64,000 nt of DNA from Isoetes taiwanensis (lineage: Eukaryota; Streptophyta; Lycopodiopsida; Isoetales; Isoetaceae): NCBI GenBank assembly GCA_021234155.1, contig JAJEKV010000013.1, forward strand, positions 5,462,775 through 5,526,774. The letters are read 5' to 3'. Shown here piece after piece: positions 23,700-36,709 of this stretch. Numbering within the stretch: the first letter of the stretch is position 1; each line of letters starts with the position of its first letter. The translations under genes were made by a program, and so were the position numbers. The notes beneath the pieces were generated by a model, which was not told the DNA's origin, did no database searches, and was given only the letters and a program-made list of their open reading frames with translations.

Positions 23700-26600
23700 A
23701 GCGTTGTAATGTCCATATATTGCATGCTTATATATGTTTTTTTTTTCAAAGGTTTTCATGCTTCTTGGATGTTTATTGATCTTACGAATGTGTGCGGATC
23801 ATGAAGCCCTACACACCTTTGTACCTGCGGGAACTTGAAAATCCTAAGCCAAGGGTGATAGTTCATGTACATCGTAGGGATATTGAGTGTGAAGTTGTTA
23901 GTTCAACAATAACAATTGCTTATATGCTTCTTAATAGGATATTCTATCATTTATTAAGAAGTTCATCAATCATGTTTCCTATATTTTTTGAAATGATATC
24001 TTATTATTGTAAAGGGAGTTATCGTGGATTGATAGCTTACCGGTAAAGTAGAGTATTCTAACGTGATGGAGTAAAAGTTCCCCTCTAGGTATACATGCGG
24101 GGAACTTGCTTCTGCCAGGGAGGCATCACACACATTAGTGTTGTTTGTGATGGGAGATAGTTCAAGGCTTGGGCATCGATTCCACATGGCCAGCGGATTG
24201 AGGTGATTCTGAGCTTCACGAGTTCTAACAAAGCATAACATTGTTGTTGGTATACCGAGTGTACGTGGGACAATACAAGTATGAGCATGTTTACCGTTCA
24301 TGTTAGCCACCATAGGCCGCGACGGGAGGAGCTTCTATACATATCGGCCATGGCCAGGCTTCACATCCGAGGCAAGCTGTGAACCTAGAGTTCTTTGGGA
24401 CAGATTCTTCATGATGTGGGTCCATTGAAGTTATTGGGACATAACCTCATTTTGCACTAAAAATATTTTTGTATTTAGTATAGAACCGGTATGCGACAAC
24501 ATTTTGTTTTGAACTTCATATTATGTGTACACTTTTAAAGGTAAAGTTTGTTAGGTATCTATATGTGTCTATTTCCACCTACATATATTGCCGCCGATAC
24601 ATTGTGCATTCGACACAACCACAGCCCAACATAAATAGCGTCCGCGACTAATTGCGGCATCGTCGAGACTGCGTTCTAATTGGCTAATGGAGAGCAGTGA
24701 GATGAGTGCAAAGTTTTTATGTTAATGAGAAGTCGTTAGGTTTTGAGAAGAATTGTTTGGATAAATTCATGAGCCTTCATGCATATGTCACCAATGCTAG
24801 TGTTCTTCAGGTCTAGAGTTGATCTGATTGGAAGATGGAGTGTATGTTAGTGGTAATTAAATGCTCCGGATCCAAGGAAGGGCACTTATAGTTCAAGCAT
24901 TGAAGAAGTTTATATTTAGCCACAATGATAAACGAGAAGGATAAGAAGATAGGTAGCGATTCTTGAAGAAGATATTTTATGGGTACACCAATCATCCGAG
25001 CATGGCATATGAAGGAACTCATTAGTTCTTTTCTCTTGATTTTTGTAGGCAATGAAAGTAACAATATATATATTGAAGAAGCTGAGAACAATAGTAATGT
25101 ATATTGCTCTATACATAGATGATAATGCGTGTATATGTCTTTCTCAAGTCAGCGACAACTTTCTTAAAAGTTTGAAATGTATATCTGAGAAAATATTTAC
25201 TACTATTTGAGCATCGAAATCCCTATGGATCGAGCATCATCACGGCTTAAGATGGTGTAAATAAGTACATTCAAGATGTTTTATCTCACTTCAATAAGGG
25301 GACTATACTCGATCTTTATACACCGAGGCAATTAAACTTACTAAGGAAATGGCTCATCCTTGTCCCTCTAACATCTGTAATCACGGATTATCACGGTGGC
25401 ACAAGAGCACCATGCATTATGCCTAGTATCATGAAGTTCTTGACTAGATACCTCTACTTTGTTACTCCCATGCCAAAGGTAGTGAAAGATCCATACGGCT
25501 ATGCATTAAGTGATTAGGCTGTTTAATTTATTGAAGAGTAAATGATGGCAGCCCATCAAATATATCTAACATTAAAATGGAAACTGTATATTCTGAGGCC
25601 GTGAAACACTTACCAGTCAAATCTGGAACGTGGCTCTACCTTTTAATGTGTGACAATATGAGTGCCATTGCATCATTAAGCGGGGAACTATCATGCACAC
25701 TTTCGTCATATTCTTTGCAGAAGCTTTCATTATATCGAGCGGGTATCACATGGTCTCATCTTCATCAATCTGCACCAAAGGAAGGCTAATATATTCACTA
25801 GGTTTTTACCTGGAGTGCAAATTTTAGCATGATCAGTATTACGTATTCTCTCTCGAAGAGACCACCTAGTGATCATGGGTACGTGAGGGGCATTGTATCT
25901 AAAGCTGCGGCGATCTAGATGAGTAGAAATGTGAAGAATGTTGCCGTCGGCAGCCATGTTAGCATGGCAATTACATCATAGAACTTGTTATTGTTGATTG
26001 TGTTGGTCTGGCAGCCGGTCCTACATATGTATTGATGCTTTCTTTTCTTTCCAATATGAGCTTATAACTATCCCTTCATTTAGCATATAAAACACATGTG
26101 GGTTAGCTTGGGAGCCAATTTAGGTTCGATGGCCTTTTGGGCTGAAACATACTACTAATCTTGTCCATGGATTCACTATTTCCTTAATTTCTATTCTTGT
26201 ACAAGTATTCATCTCACCTTTGACCAGCGAATCAATATTGAGACATGACAGGCAATCAACGAACTAGCTAAGACATGCCCAGCAACCAATGTGAAGGAAG
26301 TGTTATACCCCTAGAGATGATAGTATTGTGCAGTGAAATGGTTGCTTTGGCTCAAGAACTGAGAATTACCAAAATGTGGGGTATGCAACTAATAGGTCCT
26401 TTACAAAATGCATATAAAGCTCGAATATTATGTAAGGGTGGCTGTAATTCCCTACTATCTCGACCTTTGGATCAGATAGCTGTCTATGGAGTGCTTGGAT
26501 CGCGTTCAATGGCGGATATCGGATCTAGCGACACACAGTGTTACGGCTGGTGTGGTATTGTGTGCATTTCATCAACAACGCCATGCATCCTCATTATTCA

Positions 26601-27900
26601 CAGCGGGCTTGAATTTGAAATTTTACTTGTTTCCTCTGGTTGAGCAAACCGCTCATGCGCCAATGAGATTACTTCTTCCCTTTAATGTTGTGGCATTTTC
26701 TAATTTCAACCTACATATGGTGCTAACTATGATTCCAATACTTAATGTGGACTTGATTTTGCAAAAACAGATGATTCCTAAGTTGGATATTCTTTGTTGA
26801 GCTGGTTTGAATATAATCTGGCATAAACAGTGTGATCTCCTCTAAATTGTTTCTGAGTATAATAGTTGTCAAAATTAAACCATTTCCAGAAATATGTATC
26901 CAAATTTACTAATTATATTGTCTGCCAAGATGACCCACCACAAATGTTCGTTTCCTTATTGGGTGCTTGATCAATTCAAGCTGCATACCCAACAAAGTAA
27001 AAGGACAATGTTATTTACAGTCTAGAGCTTATTGTTTTCACTCATTTACCCCTTCACATTACCACCACTGTTTGGCAAAATTCCAGAATTAAGGGTTTCT
27101 TTATGAAATTAGGTACAGTTGAAGTGATGGCCAAAACTAAATTCGTCGTTTGGCTCTAGAGTAAAACTGGGTTTCAACCACGGCAGAAATTGAGTACCGG
27201 TGGAATGAATATTTCTAGTTGAGCAAGCGCATTTACTTTGGGGTGGAAATTTTGATTGAACTAAGATATTTCTGGTTAGTTAGCGCATTGAAGAGTGCCA
27301 GGCTTTGTACATGTTAAATGCATATTTATAAAACAATGCAAATTTCCGGTTGAAACTTCCCAAATATTTCAACTGTGCATTAGGAATTGGGGTATTTTCC
27401 AATAGAATTGTAAAGGTTTAAATTGGGTTACGTGGAAGCCACAACACAAAATTCTTCTATCTAATTGTGCCGTACGCCTACTCCTCAATATAACCTCAGT
27501 TTTCTTTACACGTACCCATTTGGCTCTTAAAGAGACAGATTGCTTAACTTTGTTGATAGGCTGATAGATACTATAAATTTTGAAAAGTATTTTTGTTATA
27601 TTTGATGTGTTATACATATATCATTATATAATATAATAATGATTTATCATATCTCGATAACTTAATATACCTTAACAATATTCAATAAAACCATTTAAAG
27701 ATGAATATTATATAAACATTCAGCATTGATTTATCATCATCTCGAGAACAATATACAACAAGCATGACTTAACAATATTCAACAAAACCATTTGAAGATA
27801 GATATTATTCGGTCTCTTTAAATCTTGCATTCAAAAATCTGCAAGTACATACAACTGGCATTTTAATTCTAGTATATGCACAAACATATCCACATTTTGC
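23700..27900. other. Unassigned sequence, no supported gene
   Basis: Many frames of 60-120 codons occur on both strands (for example 26,275-26,643 plus and 24,313-23,966 minus), but none shows a domain I recognise. A frame at 25,577-25,789 contains LMCDNMSAIAS, faintly like the RNase H of Copia elements, but nothing around it supports that. From 27.3 kb the sequence becomes strongly AT-rich. Confidence 0.3.
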
Positions 27901-28014
27901 TTCTTTACTCTAGTCCTTTTCCTTCTTGTCTTCTGCAAACAGAATAATTTTAAGATTAGTAAGAATAAGAGCAAAACCTAAGAAATTTCAAAGTAAAACT
28001 AGTGAAGCTAGAAA

Positions 28015-28480
28015 TTAAGATCTTCTTTTTGTTACCTTTTCTCCTTGTAACCATCCTTGTCTTCTTTTCTTTCTTCCTCCTTGTCTTTTCCTTCCTTTTT
28101 GTCTTTCTTTTCCTTCTTCTCTTTATCTTCATACTCATCTCCATGTTTTCCTTCTTCTCCTTGTCCTTCTTTGTCTTCTCTCACCCTTCTCATCTCCATG
28201 TTTTTCCTTCTTCTCCTTCTTCTCCTTCTTCTCCCCTCACCGTATTCATCATCATGTGTTTCTTCTCCTTGTCCTTCTTCTCCTTCTTTCTTTCTTCTCT
28301 CTTGTATTCATCATCATGCTTCTTCTCCTTTATCCTTCTTCTCCTTCTTCTCATCACCATATTCATCATCATGCTTCTTCTCTTTCTTCTCCTTGTCCTT
28401 CTTCTCTTTCTCTCCTCCATACTCATCACTTTCCTTTCTTCTCATCTTTCTCTTTTCTTATCCTTTACCCCTCATGCTTG
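28015..28480 (+). repeat. Pyrimidine-rich (CTT/CTC)n microsatellite
   Basis: About 450 bp are almost entirely C and T on the plus strand, built from variants of CTTCTCCTT broken by 'catcatcatg' islands. It produces long open frames on both strands (up to 179 codons plus, rich in S/F/L; lysine/arginine-rich on minus). These are composition artefacts. Such purine/pyrimidine asymmetry can form triplex DNA. Confidence 0.85.
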
Positions 28481-28559
28481 CCATCTAAATGCAATGTTTC
28501 CCATAACCTTCTCTGGGTTTTCTAATTTTCTCCATATTTAGCCATAATTTCTCTGTATT

Positions 28560-29930
28560 AAGCACCAGATCTGAATGAATGGAAGCAAGAAATAAGATCA
28601 GTCGCACCTGATCCTGATAATTGCAATAGGCCATGAATTATATTCCTACAAACAGCCAATAATGGAGGTCTGAGCAAAAGCAGTCTACCAAACAGAATCC
28701 TGACCAGAATATAATGAAAATTTGAAGCAGGCCAACTTCCTAAGTCCAAATGGGACACAGAGTGGTTGCATGAAAGTAAGAGAAGTAAGTCTTCGAGATC
28801 TGATTCTGTTGGCCAGAAACCGGCACCAGACATGATCGCTTGATCGGCAAAATAAACATCAACGGCTTATTACAAGATCTAAGGAATACAAGCTTCCAAG
28901 ATCAGTCACATTAGCCGATAGGTCAGCATCAAAGTAGATCAAGATGATCAGCATCAACAATAAAGATCTAAACGAATATCTCCGACCAATGAACAAGAAC
29001 ATTAATAAATGAAGAATCAGTTGACAAGAACATAATAAATAGCAAACATGATCACCCAAAGATAAGATTGAACAGATGAATCGGAGCAAATTTCAAATGC
29101 GAATGGGTTCAAGATGTACTTGGGAGGATGCGAAAGCAACAGGAGAAAAAGCTTGAAAATGAAGGAAAGGGTGCTGAGGAGGCAAAGGCGGAAAGAAAAA
29201 TGAAAGCAAAACATGCAGATGGATCCACGGCGGATGGAGAGGAAGAAGCTGAGACTAACCTTGAGGCATGGAGTAGAGGATGAGGCAGAGACAGGGGATG
29301 TCTTAGGGGAGCAGGCATAAGATACCATTATTAATGTGCTACAGTTAGCCTGTCAATTATGTAGATGAGATAAATGCCCACTAAATAATATCAGGAACCT
29401 TGAATCGGGCCATCCATTTAGCATATTTTCGTTGCCATCTGCACGTCCCTACGTTGGCACGACATTTAACACGATAAAGCAGGAACAGTTTCATTGCATT
29501 TCCAGTTTTGATCGACCATAGGCGAAATCCATTGGCAGTTTTAGATGGAGCAGAGACGATTTCACTGCACATTTCCATTCGATGGAACATGAGGCAAAAT
29601 TCATTCCTGCATGTAAATTAGCAGAGTAATCTAAGTCTGTGGCTTTCTGATACTGCATTTAGTAACCTAGGCCTGTAATTCTGCATTTAGTAACCTAGGC
29701 CTGTAATTTTCTTAAGTGCCATCTGTCTTCTTATTATGATTGATCCTGTAACGCACGGTTATCATCAAATTGATGATAATAGGGAGAGCCATTTGCCAGA
29801 TGCTAAAATATTTCAATACTCTAACATGTACAGGGATACTCTCCATTGAAAATAATGTAAAAGTGTTTTAAAAACAAGACCGCTTTCCTGAAAAATCAGA
29901 CACAAAAATATACTTAAAGCTGAGTTTTTC
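28560..29930. other. No supported gene; short repeats
   Basis: A plus frame at about 29,125-29,300 is lysine/glutamate/alanine-rich (coiled-coil-like) with no stop for some 55 codons, but has no recognisable family. A tandem copy of 'gcatttagtaacctaggcct' lies at about 29,656-29,705. Confidence 0.3.
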
Positions 29931-29939
29931 AGCCTCAGT

Positions 29940-32091
29940 TTGGGGCTCCCCGGCCTACCAAGCACTTTGCTCTCAAGCTTCCCCTCAATCATTCGAGTTC
30001 TTCAAGTAGGCATTTCTCCTTCTGTGCTTCGTCAGCTACCAGCCCAGTCATGGGGTTGGAGCATCATGGCATCATCCTTGACTTGTTGAGGGATATCGGA
30101 ACCACCCGGAACAGCCAGACACCTTTTATCTTGTATGGAGTAGCCTCTCTCAAAGATGCAAATCTTTGCAAAACCATACTTGCGAATGAAGTCCATCCTC
30201 TGAAGAAAACCTGAGACTTTGTTCATTGTCACATAGGAAGATTGTTTTCCTCATTGTACTTTGTAATCACAAAACCAAAAGGGAATAACCTTCTGGATCA
30301 TACATATCCCAGAATCCTGAACCAAAATAAATATTGCATTAGCAAACTTGATTACACAGAGGCAAGCCTAGCATTAGTTACCTTTGATAGCTACTTCAAG
30401 GAAGTCCTTAGCCTTTGTATTTGGAGTACAGCCGTTTCCACTCATCAAGAACCATTTTACTTGGTGGTAACAGATCCAAAGGGCTCTTAGCCTTGGGCTT
30501 TGGGCTTCTTTCCTCATCCAGACTCTCCTTTTTTAGGTTTTGGAACCTCCTTAGGTTCTTCCCTTTGGTTTTGGCGGTGTCTTCTCTCCTGCTTTTTTAG
30601 CTTGCTTAGAGCTGCATTTTCTTCTGTGCCCCTTTTAGAGGGTGGAGGAGGGACTTCTTTCACCTCGACTACCTCGCCAAGAACTTTTTAAAATGGGGCT
30701 GATTAAGCCAACGTAAAAGTACCGATCAACATCTTGGTACCTCTTTGTAAACTCCTCAGTAAACAAAGTTCTGTAGCCTATAGACAGATTGCTGACAAGA
30801 ATGATATCAGCCAGTGTGACTGAATCTCCAACGAGATAGCTATGGCTTGCAAGATATGTGTTTAAAGCCCAAGAGCTCTTTCAACGTTGGCAATGGATGC
30901 CTTCTACCTATAAATGTGTGCAAAAACGAGGGTCAGCCTTTAAACCGTAGGGACAATTTACCATGGGTCTGTACAAATTAGGTAGTACAAATACCTCTGC
31001 ACTATATGGGCCATAACCAAACCGAGGATAAAAGCCACCTTCCAATGCTGGAGTCGATCTCCAAAGTGGCCGCAAAAATCAATCCATTGGTCAACATGAG
31101 CCTAATAAAAGTACTATTAGTTTTTCAGGCATAGGAAAAACAATATGCAATAGTCTTGAGTACTCACCTTCAATCAATGAAGTCCCAAGAAGGTCATTAT
31201 CCTTGAGTCTTGCAACTAGAAAAGACATTACAGGTTAGGAGAGACAACAGATTGCCATCTTATACAATGCAGAAAAAGCATTTGTGGGCACTGATAATTA
31301 CCATATCTTGCAATTGCATTGCTTTCAAAAAGTGGACCCTCAGGAGTTTCGAGCACAGGAACCTGAAATACTTAAAAAGTGAGTATTGTTTAGGGCATGG
31401 TTAGCACAACATGGAACTGCTCAAGAAAAAAATACATGATCATACCTTGCCCATGGGATTCATCTTTAAGAACGCAAGTGTCTTATTTGAAACCCCCATT
31501 TGGAAATCTGGTGTAACATCTATCTTCACATCAAGGAATGATGCTACAATAAGTGCCTTTGCCGCATTCTTATTGTTGGCACCTGTATGCAGCAACTGCA
31601 GGAAGAAACAACTTATATTTGAGTAGTTTTCAATGCCACGACACAAAATAATATACTTTTATAATAGACAAAATATATGAGGTTTCAATAATCAAATACT
31701 AAATTACTAAGTTTAGATAATCAATAATCTAGTAATATGGACAACAATATGGTGAGATCTAAAACTGTGGCCGTTTTGCATCCGAGGGTTCCTACAGAAT
31801 GACAATACGATGTATAATGAGAAACCAGTTGCGGGGATCAAACATAAAATCAGAAAAGACTGAGAATCGAACCACGGCACACATCAATACTGACTCAAAT
31901 AGTTTCAAAATATCCAGTGATGAATACATCCCACAAAAAGTTTTATCAAGGCAGACATCGTTGTGGATAGTGAGCAAAGATCTAAATGTCTAAAATTAGC
32001 AAGAGATTGGAAATGCTTACGAGAAATAAAATTCTAAAACCAGGCACAGTAAACGAGAAGAAGACAATACCAAGCGGCCAGATGGAGCCAT
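29940..32091 (-). pseudogene. Elongation factor 1B gamma (eEF1Bγ) locus, frameshifted
   Basis: eEF1Bγ is the scaffold of the cytosolic complex that recharges eEF1A with GTP. Seven exons (minus): 32,091-32,071 (MAPSGRL), 31,595-31,446, 31,362-31,302, 31,215-31,168, 31,101-30,995, 30,907-30,382 and 30,316 to about 29,945, each with GT-AG borders. The N-terminal glutathione-transferase domain is clear (ANNKNAAKALI, DFQMGVSNKT, FLKMNPMGKVPVLETPEGP, ESNAIARY), as are SYLVGDSVTLADIIL, the lysine/proline/glutamate linker, LDLLPPSKMVLDEWKRLYSN and the C-terminal GFWDMYDPEGYS and TMNKVSGFLQRMD. Exons 1-4 are in frame. From the exon 4/5 junction onward at least seven single-base indels break the frame, mostly in short homopolymers. 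Kept introns exclude a processed copy. It is a recent duplicate pseudogene, or a real gene with consensus errors. Confidence 0.85.
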
Positions 32092-32109
32092 TGAGTCCTG
32101 CAGGCCTGA

Positions 32110-33380
32110 CTACAAAAGTGTGAGAGAAGAAACGTCGTTGGTGGCCGTCCAATTCCTGAAATGCGCCGATCTGGACCGCCCAATGGCTGAGGTTTTGCCA
32201 AGGATTTCCAGATATCCTATTAGGGCAGTAATATCCCTACCAAATAACCCATTTTCTATTTTTATGTTTCAAAGCTGAAGCCTAGGTCCAACAAAAGTAA
32301 GACAAGACACGGTGATGGCTTCTAAAGGATTCTTTAACAAACTAACCACTCGAATATCAGTCCTCCACATAAGACTACTCATAAGGTATTGTAAATGTCG
32401 TGGCAGTTTTTCTCGCCCCCTAGTCCAATTGTGCGATGCCACGGACATCATTCTTTACGTAGTGAAGCTTAAATGTCATTTTTGTATTTGCTTCCCAGCT
32501 TCTCAAGTTTTTACCCTACATTCTTAACTTCAATCAATATTCTCAACTTTTTTACCCCACATTCTCGTTATTTCGCACTAAATCCGCACTTTAAGCGTAT
32601 TACCAGATAATGAGGCGCTTAAGCATAGATTTACAGCTAAACACAATAAATTACTTAACATCCCACAACAAATAATAGTCTCCAGGGCACAAAGATTCAA
32701 ATTCCAACATTTGATCCAACTACTTCAGCTTGAATCATGAGTTACGCTTGCAAAAACACAGTCTCATAGTTCGTAACCTACTTCTTCAAAGACTTCACCA
32801 ATTTCTTGCATGTCATCTATGGCTAAGCTAAACAAAAAGCTTCAAGATAGTAGCCATCCCGCACTCCAACCATATTAAAAGAATCGCATTACAACGAAAA
32901 GACAAGATTAGAAGAAAATATTGTAAATCTTGCAAGAAATACTAATATCTTACAAGGATTTTAAAGCAAACTCACCATAAAGAACAAAAGCGGTAGCTAT
33001 ATTGTCGCTTTTGAAGAACGCCGGGCTTGGCGTAAAAAACAAGTAAAATAAGGTCGATCATGAATCTTGAAAAAAAACTTAAACATTTCTCACAAAGATC
33101 GGTCAAAGGCCTCACCTTAACCTCAAAAAATGTCGATCAAGCCTTCAAAACCGCCACGCTTCTATAAGAAAACAGCAGCAAAACAATGTTAGGTTTAAAA
33201 AAATTGAAATCTAACTTAGCATTGAGGAAAATGCCGCTAGCGCCACACGGCCCCACCATATAGTTCGACCGAAAAGAACTTGTTTGGTGGAGGGAGGGAA
33301 AGAAAATGACGAGACGATAAACAAGAAGGTTTTCGCCATGTCGGCGCCACGTCGGCAGAAAAACTGCCACCTGTCATTCA
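32110..33380. other. No recognisable gene; upstream of eEF1Bγ
   Basis: The first few hundred bases are the natural promoter side of the eEF1Bγ locus. I see no clear TATA box in a convincing position, and no ORF is worth reporting. Confidence 0.3.
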
Positions 33381-33385
33381 CGTTT

Positions 33386-33485
33386 TAGGAATGCCCCCAC
33401 GGCTTAAATTCCGTAGGGTCAACATTTGCCTCCGCGCGTCGGCAAATGTTGACCCCACGGAATTTAAGCCGTGGGGGCATTCCTA
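33386..33485. repeat. 100-bp near-perfect hairpin
   Basis: Arms 33,386-33,430 and 33,441-33,485 are complementary over 45 bp with a single mismatch (the A in CCGTAGGG against CCGTGGGG) and a 10-base loop TCCGCGCGTC. It may be a tiny foldback MITE. An RNA copy would be a long hairpin suitable for small-RNA processing. Confidence 0.9.
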
Positions 33486-33489
33486 TATA

Positions 33490-34260
33490 CTTAAATCTTG
33501 ATTCCTCATTCAAATATCTTGCTCTAATTTCTCCAAAATAAATCGAAAACGGGTCTTAACTAACTCGTTGTGATGTTCCAGCATAATATACGATATGAAT
33601 ATGTATATTATACTACCACGTCACTCGTACATGTCGCCTTGACGACATATACTTGGAAATCGTAAAGGGTTGCACCCTAGGGGGCAACTCCTTATGTTGC
33701 ACATGCCTATAAACGTGTGCATTGAACCCCTTTGCCACATGGCAAAACCCCACATGACCTTTTAGCCCTAACCCTAAAAAGGGTCATGTAAAAGGAATCA
33801 AAAGGGAAACCCTAAACCTTTTTCCTTTTCGCATTCCAGCTTCCTTGAGCCATTCCGACCAAGTGCAAGCGCTATTCCACATTGCCAGACAACAGATCCC
33901 CCGAATTCAGTCACCTTCAACCCGAACAGAATCATGGACACTTTCCGAGGAGCTGGAGCAAGCCAAGGATCAGGTAAATAGCAATTTTGTTTTGCAATAC
34001 CGACTTCCAATCCGATAATGAGCTAGATTAGCATGTTAGTTTAGCCTTAGAGGCCTTATAGATTCTGAGATCACAAGCCCTAACAAAGGAATCTAACCAT
34101 GTATGTTTAGGTAGATAGATTAGATGTTATTCTATATTTCAGTTGTATGGATGATGATACCCTCTATTCTATGCGCACTCCTGTGCATTGGGAAGGGGGG
34201 TAGAGACCCTGAAAGCCTTAGTAGTTGATGTACCTAGATAGGCTCCTTAATTCCCAATTA
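33490..34260. other. Non-coding stretch with telo-box-like motifs
   Basis: AGCCCTAACCCTAAA (about 33,763-33,777) and AAACCCTAAACC (about 33,808) resemble plant telo-box promoter motifs. An ATG at about 33,932 opens a 14-codon frame that ends in a good splice-donor sequence (CAG/GTAAATAG). It may be the 5' part of the LINE that follows, but I cannot fix the boundary. Confidence 0.35.
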
Positions 34261-34328
34261 ATGTGGCATGTTCAGGCCGGAGGATAGGAAGGATTTAGTT
34301 TGGAAAAATCTCAAAAGAGCTTGGCAAT

Positions 34329-35708
34329 TTGCCTTTGAGATTATCAAAGATCGTTAAAAAGGCGGCAGCATTCTGCATAGATGTCTCGGGGGAAGGCTTA
34401 ATATCTGCGAGTCCGAACAAAATGAAAAAACTTGAAGAGGATTACACAGGGGGGCGAGCAAATGACAGGGATTGGGCTTGGAACACCCTAGAAATTTTGC
34501 AAGAAATGGACAGAAACCTCTACAAGCTCATCACAGCCAAGCAGGGGCATAGTGAAGAGGATTGTTGCAGCCTAAAGAACAATATTCTCCAGAAATCTAT
34601 GAACGAAATACTTAACAGAACTAAGGAGATTCTGGTGGATCTGGAAAAACTCAAATGGAACTCGTTGGCCTCAATCAAACTTATAAGGAGGTGGCAAGAT
34701 GCTGAAGACCATGTTATTGAGAGACATCGCAAACTTTTCAAGAACAAACTTTCCAATGATGCAGCTCAGATCTTGATAGTGTATCCAAGAATTATGAAAC
34801 TAATCCGCCTAAAAAAGGACACCAAGGCATGCAAGATCCGGGACAGCAACGGGGTTTTTTAATCCTACAGAGGTTGGCCAATGTGACTGTAAAAACTGTG
34901 AAGAAGTGCAGATCTCTATGCTAAAATGTAACCCACTAAAGTGGGGACCACCATATCCGCAATCGAGTTCCAATTAGGTAAAAGCGACACTGCTAAAGGT
35001 CTGAATTCTTTTTCATATAAAAACGCTCTTCTTAATCAGGTTGATTATGAGTTTACTTCGTCTTATGATGCTAATGAAGGCAGGAAAGAGATTAAGGATG
35101 GTATTATTGATCTTTCTGGCATCAGGGATTCCTCGGCTTCAGATATGTACTCTAAGAGAGGGATTCTTATTCATTTTCCTGATAAGTGCCCTTCCCTTGG
35201 GGAGGTTAAGTTCTGGATCACTAAGACTTAAAGGGTTCCGATCCTTTCTATTCTCAAATTAGACAATAAAACTTTCCAAATTTTATGCTCTGATGAGAAT
35301 AGCGTAGGATCTATTCTTAGGAAAAAGCTGGACACAATTGGCAACAGGGAATTTTTCATTATGAAGTGGAGCCCGATTTACATCCCGGGTAACTATGGAT
35401 TAATTTCTACCTCCACTTGGGTCACTTATCCCAATTTACTGCGCCACCTACGGACCAAGTCTCACCTGCAAGCTATATCAGAAAAATTGGGTGAGGTCAT
35501 CAGCATCAACATCCCCCAGACAAACTTCCCCTCAGTTTGCATTTCAAAGAGAATTAGATCCGACTGGAAGAGGGAAGTAATAGTGAAAGTTTCAGATAGT
35601 ACAGTCTTTAATTTGAAAATTGATTATTCTAAACTGCCCAAAGGGGATATTGATAAGGGTAAAGGGATAAATCAAGAGGGAAAGATGAACAGCTCTACCC
35701 CTTTATAA
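34329..35708 (+). pseudogene. LINE ORF1 (nucleic-acid-binding protein), broken
   Basis: Three plus frames (34,329-34,862; 34,941-35,231; 35,361-35,708) follow each other. The first is an alpha-helical, lysine/glutamate-rich segment of 177 residues. The third contains FFIMKWSPIYIP, then SEKLGEVISINIPQ and SKRIRSDWKREVIVKVSD, a layout like the DUF4283 region of plant LINE ORF1 proteins ('..FKWDP.F......LG..I.ID'). ORF1 proteins coat the LINE RNA. Stops at 34,860 and 35,229 separate the pieces. Confidence 0.55.
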
Positions 35709-36066
35709 TCGTGACAAGAATGGAGACCCAAAAGTACTTGGTTTGAATAGTACGGTTCAAAAAAAAGGGAAAAGCAAAGAATAGCCATAGCAATCAGAAA
35801 ATAAGTACAAGTGAAGATCGATAAAAGGGCATGAGGGTAATTTCAAGATTGATAAGAATTGGGTTCTTACTTTTAAGAATATTGATCTGGCTATTCAAAA
35901 TCAATCCGGGCTTCATGACTATCTCTATCCCCATAGGGTATCTCGACATAACTCAAGAGGATGTTTACAAAGAATAGAGATGAGCAATCTAGTGATCTCT
36001 TATGATGGTGATGATACTGGATGGCAGCAATTAATCATAAAAAAGAGGCAGAGGCCAAAAAAAGAT

Positions 36067-36690
36067 CTACTCTGGACCTATTAGGGTTAGACTACTTAGA
36101 ATCTCCAAGGAATGAATAATAGTATTAAAAGAGATAGACTTAAAGTTTGTCTTTCTAACCTTTGCCCTGACATTCTTTTTATTCAGGAACACAAGATTCA
36201 TGATCCCAATCATGAAAGGATTATATCTAATATTCTTCCTCCCAATTATAATATTTGGTCTATTGTTGCTAACAACAACTCGTCTCAAGTGTATAGCCAT
36301 AGCATGGAGTCATAGGGTGAACATGGAAGAGATTTATATGGTCAATGACACCAATGGGAGATGGCAGACTCTTGTTGGTAGCATAAATTCATGCAGGATA
36401 GCCTTTACTAAATTATTCTTATCATGACCCTTCAGAGAGATCTATAATGTGGAATAGGATCAACAAATACCGAAAGTAATCTGAAGTGGATGAATGTGTC
36501 ATTTGTGGAGACTTCAATATGGTCACGATAGGTTTATGAAAAATAAGAACTTCAGAATCTTCTTCCACAGAAAGATGTGCTTGGGACAACCTCCTCTCTT
36601 CTCATATTTTGACCTTGGCCGTAACCAAGCCCCAAGCATTTAGTTGGTCCGACCATAGAATGGATCCTATTTGTCACCTCCATGATAGGT
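36067..36690 (+). pseudogene. LINE APE-type endonuclease, broken
   Basis: The frame 36,112-36,315 starts MNNSIKRDRLK and includes PDILFIQEHKI, the metal-binding glutamate motif ('LQETK') of LINE endonucleases. In later frames ECVICGDFNMV (about 36,495-36,530) supplies the GDFN motif, and PQAFSWSDHRMDPI (about 36,630-36,670) the 'TW....S.IDR' part. The domain is complete in order but split by frameshifts at about 36,300, 36,425 and 36,535. Confidence 0.7.
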
Positions 36691-36709
36691 ATTACCTAAG
36701 TGAGAATCT

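Noticed and set aside
25577-25789. Possible RNase H of a Copia element (CDNMSAIA)
   Set aside because: Only one short motif; no neighbouring RT or integrase sequence and the flanks do not fit.
28002-28541. 179-codon plus ORF with hydrophobic, membrane-like composition
   Set aside because: It lies inside the C/T microsatellite; S, F and L arise from TCN, TTC and CTT codons. Overlapping frames on both strands are also open, so it is an artefact.
33760-33820. Telomere repeat block
   Set aside because: Only two or three CCCTAA units; better explained as promoter-type telo-box motifs or chance.
33798-34010. 70-codon minus ORF near the LINE start
   Set aside because: No known domain and antisense to probable LINE 5' sequence.
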